The position numbers and the translations under genes were made by a program. From the NCBI GenBank assembly GCA_015655075.1, contig JAATFT010000082.1, forward strand, positions 1 to 41,981: a stretch of 41,981 bases of DNA, in the 5' to 3' direction. Below are positions 25,987 through 32,919 of this stretch, one piece after another. The notes below the pieces were generated by a model that had not been told where the DNA came from, made no database searches, and was given only the letters and a program-made list of their open reading frames with translations. Each line of letters starts with the position of its first letter. The stretch's first letter is position 1. Source of the stretch: Clostridiales bacterium. Its GTDB lineage: Bacteria > Bacillota > Clostridia > Lachnospirales > Lachnospiraceae.

Positions 25987-27485
25987 AACATCACCTCGAT
26001 TATCTTATCCTCCGTAAAGTCCGTATTACGGCTTAGTATTCCCGCAATTCTCCGGTCTCTCATAATCATGATACGGTCGGACATACCAATTGTTTCTGAC
26101 AGCTCATCACTGATTAAAAGGATTCCAATTCCTTCCTTTTTCGCTTTTTTCAAAATATTATAGATATAAGCCTTAACACCGATATCAACTCCTCTGGTCG
26201 GGCAGTCCAAAATGATAAATTTTAAGTCTTTAACCAGCCAACGGCTTAAATTGACTTTTTGTCTGTTTCCCCCGCTTAGGCTCTTAACAATATGCTCAAT
26301 ACCCGTTGCCTTGATTTCAAAGGAATCCTTTATCTCCTCCGCAAGATTTTTAACCTCCCTTGGATTTAAAAATCCCAACCGTCCCGATAAATCACTTACG
26401 GAAGGAACCGCCAGATTGCTGCCCAGGCTTGCGTCCAGCATCAGACCGTCTAAATCCCTGTCCTTGGAAAGATACGCACCCCCTGCCTTTATCACATCCT
26501 TCGGCTTATTCAGCAAGGCTTTCGTTGTTTTGACACATACTTTTCCGGTTCTTCTCTCTGACATTCCGAACAAGGCCCGCCCCAGGGAATGGATGCCTGC
26601 ATCACTTAATCCGCATACTCCAAGAATTTCACCCTTATGCAACTGAAAGGATATGTCCTTGAGCTGGTCCGGGACAGTTAAATTCTCTACTTCAAGAATG
26701 ACCTCCTCCTGGTATTCTTCTTTCCAGTCACTGCGATAGTATTCACCGGAAATTTCCCGTCCGATCATTTTCCGTTTCAACTCATTTATGGTGAATTCCG
26801 ATGTGGGCTTTGTCTCTATCATTTCCCCGTCCCTTAATACGGCAATGGTATCACAGATTTCCATCATCTCATCCAGATCATGGGTAACCATGAGTATGGT
26901 TTTACCTTCTTTGGTAAACCGTTTAATAAATCTGTATAAAATTTCACGTCTATCATGGGACAATGCCTGTGAAATTTCATCCAATACCAGGAAATCCGGA
27001 TCTGTGGATAATGCTCTCGCAAGTTCCAGAATTTTTCTCTGCTCAATGGAAAGCTCTTCTGTCATACAGTCCATGGGAATACTTCCTAAATCCCACTTTT
27101 TCAATTGTTTGTTCGCAGCTTCTTCCATTTTATTCAAGTTTACTATTCCGCCGGTGGTAAATTCATCCGTACGCCCAAGGAACATATTAATAGCCGGAGG
27201 GAGACTCCCCACCACTCCTAATTCCTGAACCACCATGGATACATGCAATCTGTTAGCCTCGATTAGATTTGCCGGATTATATTCGTTTCCATCCTTATAG
27301 ATAATACCGCCGTCTCTTTTTTGAATGCCGCAGATAATAGAAGCCAGCGTAGATTTACCGGAACCGTTTTCACCTGCCAATCCAAATACAGAACCGCTAT
27401 GAATGGTTATATTAATATTTTTATTTGCTTTCGTAGCGCCAAAGCTTTTACTCAGATTCTCTGTTTTTAAGATTTCTTCTGCCAT
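25983..27485 (-). CDS. Sugar ABC ATPase with two NBDs (RbsA-like)
   Basis: A 500-residue tandem ATPase. The first domain has Walker A GENGSGKST (38-46), signature-like LSIEQRKILELA and Walker B FLVLDEISQALS. The second has the degenerate nucleotide loop CGLSDAGIHSL, signature KSLSGGNRQKVNL and FIILDCPTRGVDIG, where C428 replaces the catalytic Glu. Asymmetry is normal for the class, but Cys at this site is notable. GAAGAAATC-type spacing upstream is weak, and its ATG overlaps the upstream permease's stop by 1 bp (TAATG). Powers uptake with the two permeases and the lipoprotein at 28563. Confidence 0.93.
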   Translation of the reverse strand: MAEEILKTENLSKSFGATKANKNINITIHSGSVFGLAGENGSGKSTLASIICGIQKRDGGIIYKDGNEYNPANLIEANRLHVSMVVQELGVVGSLPPAINMFLGRTDEFTTGGIVNLNKMEEAANKQLKKWDLGSIPMDCMTEELSIEQRKILELARALSTDPDFLVLDEISQALSHDRREILYRFIKRFTKEGKTILMVTHDLDEMMEICDTIAVLRDGEMIETKPTSEFTINELKRKMIGREISGEYYRSDWKEEYQEEVILEVENLTVPDQLKDISFQLHKGEILGVCGLSDAGIHSLGRALFGMSERRTGKVCVKTTKALLNKPKDVIKAGGAYLSKDRDLDGLMLDASLGSNLAVPSVSDLSGRLGFLNPREVKNLAEEIKDSFEIKATGIEHIVKSLSGGNRQKVNLSRWLVKDLKFIILDCPTRGVDIGVKAYIYNILKKAKKEGIGILLISDELSETIGMSDRIMIMRDRRIAGILSRNTDFTEDKIIEVML

Positions 27486-28432
27486 TATTTCACCACCCCT
27501 TTATATCTCCAATGAGAGATGATACCGCATAAAATAACGATAGCACCCAGACACATTTCCTGACCTGTACCGGAAGGTACACCTATCAAAGTAAGTACAT
27601 TAAACAATGACGTTACAAATACGGCGCTGAATATAATTCCAACAGGCATGCTGACAACTCTTTCAAAAGACTGCGCCAGCAAAACTGTGGCAAGGGATTT
27701 AAAAATTGTTGACAGGCTTCCAAGTCCGCTGGTAGAAGCTAATTTTCCTGCATAACTTTCCTGTATGATTGCCGCCATACCTATAAAGAGAGCGCCAACT
27801 ACGGCACCTGAAAGCATGGTCTTTTTCATATTAATTCCCATAGCTTTTGCAACACCTTCATTTCCTCCGATAGCACGTATGTTAAGTCCTAAAGTGGAAC
27901 GATTGAATATTATGTAAGCTGCGGCAAAGCCAATAATCCAGATAATCGCCATGTAAGGCATGGAACCCATTTCGCGGTAATTTACCAGTGTAATGTTACT
28001 GGAGCCTTCCGTCTTACTGCGTATGGTAGAATAAAACGTCAGGATTGCTTCAAAAATCAGTGCCATTCCTAAACCGGATATCCAGGAAGGTATTTTTAAG
28101 TTGACGGAACAATTTACACTTAACTGTTCCAGTATTACCGCACTGATTAACGTCATACCAATCAATCCGAAGTAACCCATTCCCAAATCCATGGCACAAA
28201 TAGCACCAATGTTTGCGGATAACAGGATATTGGCACCGATTGACAAATCAATCAGCCCGCTGGTAAAAATAAACATCATACCCCAGGAAACAAAGGACGG
28301 AAAGATTGCGTGGGTTATTATTATTTTCATATTATTCCATGTCAAAAGCCTTCCGTCCACGGCCATATTGCTGATAACAAAGATAGCCCCAATGCACCCC
28401 AGTAAAATCATCTGCTTTTTCAGTTTTCTCAT
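27485..28432 (-). CDS. Sugar ABC permease (RbsC-like) 1
   Basis: A 315-residue BPD_transp_2 permease. Conserved features are FTSGLIDLSIGANILLSANIGA (near 60) and RAIGGNEGVAKAMGINMKK in the coupling loop. Two starts are possible. ATG 28432 follows GGGTG by 5 bp, while ATG 28444 adds four residues and is 30 nt from an AGGAGG, with a 23-nt hairpin between; removing the hairpin leaves exactly 7 nt. The gene is first after the attenuator hairpin following the binding-protein gene. It pairs with permease 2. Confidence 0.9.
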   Translation of the reverse strand: MRKLKKQMILLGCIGAIFVISNMAVDGRLLTWNNMKIIITHAIFPSFVSWGMMFIFTSGLIDLSIGANILLSANIGAICAMDLGMGYFGLIGMTLISAVILEQLSVNCSVNLKIPSWISGLGMALIFEAILTFYSTIRSKTEGSSNITLVNYREMGSMPYMAIIWIIGFAAAYIIFNRSTLGLNIRAIGGNEGVAKAMGINMKKTMLSGAVVGALFIGMAAIIQESYAGKLASTSGLGSLSTIFKSLATVLLAQSFERVVSMPVGIIFSAVFVTSLFNVLTLIGVPSGTGQEMCLGAIVILCGIISHWRYKGVVK

Positions 28433-28447
28433 CTTCACACCCATCGC

Positions 28448-28470
28448 ATACCGCAGGCTGCCTGCGGTAT
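28448..28470. repeat. Hairpin inserted between SD and start (repeat E, copy 1)
   Basis: ATACCGCAGG-CAG-CCTGCGGTAT on the minus strand, a perfect 10-bp stem, sits between AGGAGG (28480-28475) and ATG 28444. GCAGCCTGCGGTATGC plus the following TGGGTGT is repeated in the LacI leader at 31811-31834. Structure and duplication are seen directly; a role in translation is an inference. Confidence 0.65.
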
Positions 28471-28489
28471 TTTACCTCCTCTTATGCTT

Positions 28490-28534
28490 AGGGGGCTGCT
28501 GCAAATGTACCCCAGTCATTTCTGCAACGCCCCT
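28490..28534 (-). terminator. Attenuator hairpin after the binding-protein gene
   Basis: AGGGGCGTTGCAGAAATG pairs imperfectly with CATTTGCAGCAGCCCCCT across a short loop, 28 bp past the binding-protein stop. There is no long T run, so it probably lowers, not ends, transcription or protects the upstream mRNA, giving more binding protein than permease. Confidence 0.55.
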
Positions 28535-28562
28535 TAAAGTTATTACATTTTACGAATGAAGG

Positions 28563-29831
28563 TTAATCCACATCAATTCCCACTGCTTTTAATTCATCCG
28601 CTGTCACTTTACTTTCTTTGTATTTTTGAATCAGTCTTTTGTCCAATGAATAATCCTGATCCTGAATTAATTTTATAAATGCGTCATAGTTAAAATCGGG
28701 ATTATATTTTCCGCTCATCTGTTTTATTTCATCATTGCTGTAGCAGTATTCATCCAGAAAGAATCTTGTATATAAGTCATATTTGTCGGCAGGAACTTCG
28801 AACGGCATTACATTGTCCACCCATACAGGCCCGCCATTTGCATCTTTTAACGGAGTTCCATCCAGGTAATTCTGGAGAACAACCGCGGAAAGCATACCGC
28901 ATATCCAGAAATCACCATTTACCATTTTCATTGGAGAATTGCCAAGTAAACTAAGCGCCTGCTTGTCCAAGCCGGAGGTTAAAACAACTGCTCTGGTGTT
29001 GCCTGCATTTTCAAGTGCCGATACGGCTGCTATACCAAAGTCAGAGCCAACGCCATAGATAAAATCCGGATCAGGATTGGCAACCAAAGTATCTTCAAGC
29101 TGCCCCTGAGCTGCATCGGCAGCATCGGCATGCAATTCTGCCAGAATCTCTCCGCCGCCTTCCGTAAATGCCTTGGTAAAAGCTTCCAGTCTGGGTGTAT
29201 CAGAAGCATCTCCTACGCCGGAGGAAGAAATTATACAAGTCTTTAAATTTTGCGATAAGGCATATTGGGCAATTGCTTCACCGTACACCGAGTTTGCGGG
29301 AGAAACGGCACCAACAAAATAAGGATTTGCCTTCAGCTCCTTAATAATAGATTCATCACTTGGAATCTTATCATTTAATACAAAAGGAACCTCTGCCTGT
29401 TTACATATATCTGCTACTGTCAGATACAGGGATTCCGCGGGCAGCCAGATAATCAATCCGTCAGCACCGGAAGAAATCATATTTTCAATATCCTGAACAA
29501 TCTTTTCCACTGAAAATTCATCATCCATTCCAACAGCTTCATTACCGAACGCATCAATAGCTACTTTTGAATTATTTGCCAATGATAACAATGCATAAGA
29601 ACCGCTTCCAAAATAATTGTAGCCAATCTTGTAAGTACCGGAAGTATTGCCGGAAGCACCGTCTGAATCCGTACTTTCTTCCGATTGATTGCCGGCCGGT
29701 GCGGCTGTGGTTTCAGCATCATCTCTTGTCTGAGCATCTTCTGATGCCTTTTTACCGGAACAGCCGGAAAGCATCAATACTGTCATTGTTAATACCAAAA
29801 GGATACTAAACAGTTTCGAAAAATTTTTCAT
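28563..29831 (-). CDS. Sugar ABC substrate-binding lipoprotein (RbsB-like)
   Basis: A 422-residue lipoprotein with a signal peptide ending in the lipobox LSGC (about residue 25), a Ser/Thr/Gly-rich linker (residues 27-65) and a periplasmic-binding-protein type I domain: KIGYNYFGSGSYALLSLA, ISSGADGLIIWLPAESLY, IYGVGSDFGIAAVSALENAG. The mature domain is longer than RbsB by about 70 residues at the C-terminus, after VMPFEVPADKYDLYT. ATG 29831 follows GGGAGG by 7 bp. It delivers substrate to the RbsCA-like channel. Ligand unknown; the operon suggests a plant glycoside or its sugar. Confidence 0.9.
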   Translation of the reverse strand: MKNFSKLFSILLVLTMTVLMLSGCSGKKASEDAQTRDDAETTAAPAGNQSEESTDSDGASGNTSGTYKIGYNYFGSGSYALLSLANNSKVAIDAFGNEAVGMDDEFSVEKIVQDIENMISSGADGLIIWLPAESLYLTVADICKQAEVPFVLNDKIPSDESIIKELKANPYFVGAVSPANSVYGEAIAQYALSQNLKTCIISSSGVGDASDTPRLEAFTKAFTEGGGEILAELHADAADAAQGQLEDTLVANPDPDFIYGVGSDFGIAAVSALENAGNTRAVVLTSGLDKQALSLLGNSPMKMVNGDFWICGMLSAVVLQNYLDGTPLKDANGGPVWVDNVMPFEVPADKYDLYTRFFLDEYCYSNDEIKQMSGKYNPDFNYDAFIKLIQDQDYSLDKRLIQKYKESKVTADELKAVGIDVD

Positions 29832-29894
29832 AATTTTTCCTCCCATAATTATATAGTTTTCATCTATAATCCCACGGTAAGAACCGTTTGATTC

Positions 29895-30869
29895 TTAATT
29901 CTCTCCGTACAGAATACGATTGGACATGTTCACCCAGCGCTTCAGCTGTTTACAGGAATCAATGGTGTCGGAAAAATGATGTCCCTCATATTCACTTGCA
30001 AGATATCCTTTATATCCGGTTGCTTTGATAACCGGCAGAATTTTATGGCAGGGAATGGTATGGTCAATCTCGTCTTCTCCCAGATACCAGAACTTTCCGT
30101 GGATATACACCGTATGCTTGAGCAATGCATCCAGCCATTCCAAATGTGCCTTCCCATCCCCATAGGTATGGAAAATATCTTCTATACAAGCTTTCTCTGC
30201 CTCCGTGTAATCACCCTTTAACAATTCTTTCATTGATGTACCGGCTTTATGCAAACCAATTATTTCACTGACTTTATCTTCCCGGCATCCAAAGTCTTCG
30301 ATTGCCTGACGGATGAAAAGTAAATGAGGAGTCTCTGCAAAGATACTGAAATCCGGTACTACCCCCAGATAACCTTCCCCTCTGTCCATGATTTCAAGGA
30401 ATTCCTTCCAGACAGGCACTTCCGGATTATGGGGATGGTGCATTTCAATGGAAAGGATGATTCCAATCTTTTTTGCATATGGCAGCATCTTTTCAAAAAT
30501 TCCGGGTGAAATGGCATGTTGGGTCCGAACCAAATCAAATCCCATATATTTTGCATACAGCATATCGTTAATCGTAGTTTGAATTATCTCATCTTCCGTA
30601 AGATCACGGTCGGAATGCGTCCCCATATCGATATAAGCGCTGTAGCAGACCGGCCTTAACTCATATTTCTTTAACAGGCTTACAAATCCGTCCATCCATT
30701 TTTTTGAAGGATGGGGGTATTCAGGAATCATCTGGCTTGCCACCAATTCAATACCGGTGTATCCCATCTCATGGGCTTTTCTTAAACAATCCTCCAGACT
30801 GAATCTTCCTGTTACATATTCCGCTGATAATGCATATAAGGTAAGGCAGAGCTCTATATCCTTTTTCAT
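29895..30869 (-). CDS. C-glycoside deglycosidase alpha subunit 1 (TIM barrel)
   Basis: A 324-residue TIM barrel paralogous to the alpha-2 protein. Candidate metal ligands line up: E142 (LSIEMHH), D173 (VVPDFSIF), H257 (YIHGKFW) and E293 (ASEYEGHHF), with H144 as possible base. It overlaps the beta-1 gene by 4 bp, which is strong evidence for a stoichiometric pair. AAAGGGGGC lies upstream of the ATG. Regions between the ligands differ clearly from alpha 2 (for example WYLGEDEIDHTIPCHK), so the two complexes probably take different aglycones. Cleavage of a 3-keto-C- or O-glycoside is inferred from family. Confidence 0.85.
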   Translation of the reverse strand: MKKDIELCLTLYALSAEYVTGRFSLEDCLRKAHEMGYTGIELVASQMIPEYPHPSKKWMDGFVSLLKKYELRPVCYSAYIDMGTHSDRDLTEDEIIQTTINDMLYAKYMGFDLVRTQHAISPGIFEKMLPYAKKIGIILSIEMHHPHNPEVPVWKEFLEIMDRGEGYLGVVPDFSIFAETPHLLFIRQAIEDFGCREDKVSEIIGLHKAGTSMKELLKGDYTEAEKACIEDIFHTYGDGKAHLEWLDALLKHTVYIHGKFWYLGEDEIDHTIPCHKILPVIKATGYKGYLASEYEGHHFSDTIDSCKQLKRWVNMSNRILYGEN

Positions 30870-31303
30870 ACCGTACAGCCCCCTTTCACATCAAGCACCT
30901 TGGTATCTGAACTGTCAAGAACGAAATAGCTTCCAAAATATCCGGTATAAGGAATACGGTGCCTGATTTTAACCGTTACTTCATGGCTTCCTTCCTCCAC
31001 TCCGCCGTCTTTTATAATCAACAGCTTCGCCTTGTCCAAAATAAACCAATATTCCAAATACAAATCCTTTAACTGGGAAATTAAACACTGCTTTCCGTTG
31101 ATATGAAAATAAATTGTGTTATCCGGCACCCGTTTGCCATCCAAAAAAACTTCAAAATTTTCAATACAACTTAAATAAGTTCCCCGATAAGACGGATACC
31201 GGCAGTAAATTTCATACCCTAACTTAGCATCGCCTGCGGTATAGTTCCTTATCTCTTCGGCAGCGCTAATAATCAACTTGTTATATGCCTGAAATTGTGC
31301 CAT
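30866..31303 (-). CDS. C-glycoside deglycosidase beta subunit 1 (DUF6379)
   Basis: A 145-residue beta-rich protein with the full family pattern: YEIYCRYPSYRGTYLSCIENFEV, LDGKRVPDNTIYFHINGKQ, EYWFILDKAKLLI and GGVEEGSHEVTVKIRHRIPYTG. It is the small subunit of a CarBC/DfgAB-type deglycosidase. ATG 31303 with AAAGGGGG upstream is preferred over a frame starting at 31351, which would cover the LacI operator. First gene of the 9-kb operon that runs to 22356; alpha 1 overlaps its stop. Compared with beta 2 it keeps more of the consensus. Confidence 0.88.
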   Translation of the reverse strand: MAQFQAYNKLIISAAEEIRNYTAGDAKLGYEIYCRYPSYRGTYLSCIENFEVFLDGKRVPDNTIYFHINGKQCLISQLKDLYLEYWFILDKAKLLIIKDGGVEEGSHEVTVKIRHRIPYTGYFGSYFVLDSSDTKVLDVKGGCTV

Positions 31304-31327
31304 TTTATTTTCCCCCTTTCTTTGAGT

Positions 31328-31358
31328 GAGCGCTCTAAGTAATTGATACATATAGTAT
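31328..31358 (-). promoter_or_regulatory. Candidate LacI operator and -10 box of the glycoside operon
   Basis: The palindrome GAGCGCTC (31328-31335), within TTAGAGCGCTCACTC on the minus strand, has the central CG typical of LacI-family operators and lies 24 bp upstream of the beta-1 start. TATACT (31358-31353) would be a -10 box placing the operator just past the transcription start. No good -35 box is seen. Confidence 0.45.
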
Positions 31359-31687
31359 ATCTTCCTTAATAACGAATCTCATTTCATTTTTTTATCTGTT
31401 ATATGGAAAATCATATGAATATTTTGCTGCTTTCATTTTTATTTCAGAAACAAATCAATATTCTTAGTCAAATTTTTGTCCTTCCATTATTTTGGGGAAA
31501 TAAATTCTATAATATTTTCGTTATTTTATATTACTTATTATTATTTCAGCATCACAAATTGTATATTTTGTAGAAAATTAAAAAAGTTTCAGAGTTTTCC
31601 TCTTATGTTTCTGAAATTTTCAAAACACTCTGTACATTTTTTTCTCTTTGGTATAAAATAATCCGTAAATAATCGTGTTTGCACCTA
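31359..31687. other. AT-rich divergent intergenic region
   Basis: AT-rich DNA between the glycoside operon and the LacI gene. Apart from possible promoter elements, no gene, RNA or repeat is recognised here. Confidence 0.5.
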
Positions 31688-31712
31688 GATGATTTTTCAA
31701 ACACACTCTAGA
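31688..31712. repeat. Solo right end of element A
   Basis: A 25-bp block, GATGATTTTTCAAACACACT plus CTAGA, matches 178-202 with one mismatch. The rest of the element is missing, so this is a relic of an excision or deletion, upstream of the LacI gene. Confidence 0.65.
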
Positions 31713-31800
31713 CCGTGGGGCCGGATTGAAAGGAAATAAATTAAGATAATAAATTTAAGAAAGGAAAGCCGCATGTTGATTCTTTCAACTCTTTGCGGCA

Positions 31801-31824
31801 GTATCGCAGGGCAGCCTGCGGTAT
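31801..31824. repeat. Hairpin in LacI leader (repeat E, copy 2)
   Basis: GTATCGCAGG-GCAG-CCTGCGGTAT, one mismatch in the stem, 18 bp before the LacI ATG. It shares GCAGCCTGCGGTATGC and the following TGGGTGT with the permease-1 leader at 28434-28462 on the other strand. A further stem, GCCGCA...TGCGGC (about 31769-31799), lies just upstream. Confidence 0.6.
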
Positions 31825-31842
31825 GCAAGTGGGTGTAAAATT

Positions 31843-32883
31843 ATGAAAGACATGAAACCGACAATTTATGATATTGCAAAGGAAGCCGGTGTATCAGCAG
31901 CAACCGTATCCCGCGTTCTTAACCATCCGTCTCTGATCAAGCCTTCCACCATGCAAAAAGTTCAGGCTGCGATGGATAAACTGGGCTTTGATAAAAGTTT
32001 ATTGCCGGAGAATGATTCTTTGAAAAAAGCATCTGATAAAAGTAATAAAAATAATTTATTATTCCTGTTAAATATTCCTTCTATGAATAATCCCTATTAT
32101 GGAGACATTTTTGAAGGAGCACAGGCAGCCGCAAGCCGATATGGACACTTCTTGCTCTTAAGCGGACAGCATTTTAACGATTTCAGTATCCAATCATTGA
32201 TTACTATGATAAATACGTATCATATTTCCGGTATAATTAGTATGAGTGCCGTACCGGACAGTCTGCTACTATGTATTCAGAAATACATACCCATTGTCCA
32301 ATGCAGTGAATACAGTGAAACCTGCAGCTCTGTTTCCTATGTAAGCATTGATGATGTTTCTGCCGGCCGCAAGGCCGTTGAGTATGCAATTTCAATCGGA
32401 CACAGAAAGGTTGCTTTACTCTCCAGTCCTTTTTATTATCGTTATGCCGGCAGAAGAAAGACGGGTTATATTCAGGCGTTAAGAAAAGCCGGAATTGATT
32501 TGGTTAATGAATGGATTATCCAGGTTTCGGATATCGATTTCAGCATGGCTTCTTTTGCTGCTTCAAGGCTATTTGCGTTGCCTAACCCGCCGGATGCCGT
32601 CTTTGCAGTTTCGGATGTATTTGCTGCTGCAGCAATAAAGGCTGCTGCAACAGCAGGGCTTCGAGTTCCGGAGGATGTAGTAGTCATTGGATTTGATAAT
32701 GTTAATATCTCCGTAACAACAACGCCCTCTATCACTACCATCAGTCAGCCCCGGTATCAGTTAGGTTATACAGCCTTTGAAATCCTGTTAAATGAAGCAA
32801 AAAATCCAAACTCGCCTAAACAGCAGATTCTATTGGATACGGAATTAATTATCCGTGACTCAACCACAATAAAAATGCCATAA
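31843..32883 (+). CDS. LacI-family transcriptional regulator
   Basis: A 346-residue repressor. The HTH TIYDIAKEAGVSAATVSRVLNHP spans residues 7-29, with the hinge region to about 60, then a type I periplasmic-binding-like sensor domain (SIDDVSAGRKAVEYAISIGHRKVALLSS; PDAVFAVSDVFAAAAIKAA; VVVIGFDNVNISVTTTPSITTISQP). Divergent from the deglycosidase/transport operon and the most likely controller of it, through the GAGCGCTC site at 31328. The start ATG follows GGGTG by 7 bp in a hairpin-bearing leader also found at permease 1. Ligand unknown, probably a sugar released by the pathway. Confidence 0.92.
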   Translation: MKDMKPTIYDIAKEAGVSAATVSRVLNHPSLIKPSTMQKVQAAMDKLGFDKSLLPENDSLKKASDKSNKNNLLFLLNIPSMNNPYYGDIFEGAQAAASRYGHFLLLSGQHFNDFSIQSLITMINTYHISGIISMSAVPDSLLLCIQKYIPIVQCSEYSETCSSVSYVSIDDVSAGRKAVEYAISIGHRKVALLSSPFYYRYAGRRKTGYIQALRKAGIDLVNEWIIQVSDIDFSMASFAASRLFALPNPPDAVFAVSDVFAAAAIKAAATAGLRVPEDVVVIGFDNVNISVTTTPSITTISQPRYQLGYTAFEILLNEAKNPNSPKQQILLDTELIIRDSTTIKMP

Positions 32884-32911
32884 CGGTTAGAATTACTGTT
32901 ATGGCATTTTT
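32875..32911. terminator. Bidirectional terminator between LacI and AraC-GH39
   Basis: ATGCCATAAC (32875-32884) pairs with GTTATGGCAT (32898-32907), followed by TTTTCTC on the plus strand and by T5 on the minus strand (complement of AAAAA at 32871-32875). The LacI stop codon lies within the stem. The facing gene ends 9 bp away, so it serves both genes. Confidence 0.85.
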
Positions 32912-32919
32912 CTCAAATG

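Noticed and set aside
26212..27228. Plus-strand frames opposite the RbsA-like gene
   Set aside because: They are shadows of the well-supported minus-strand ATPase, lack SDs and encode no recognisable domain.
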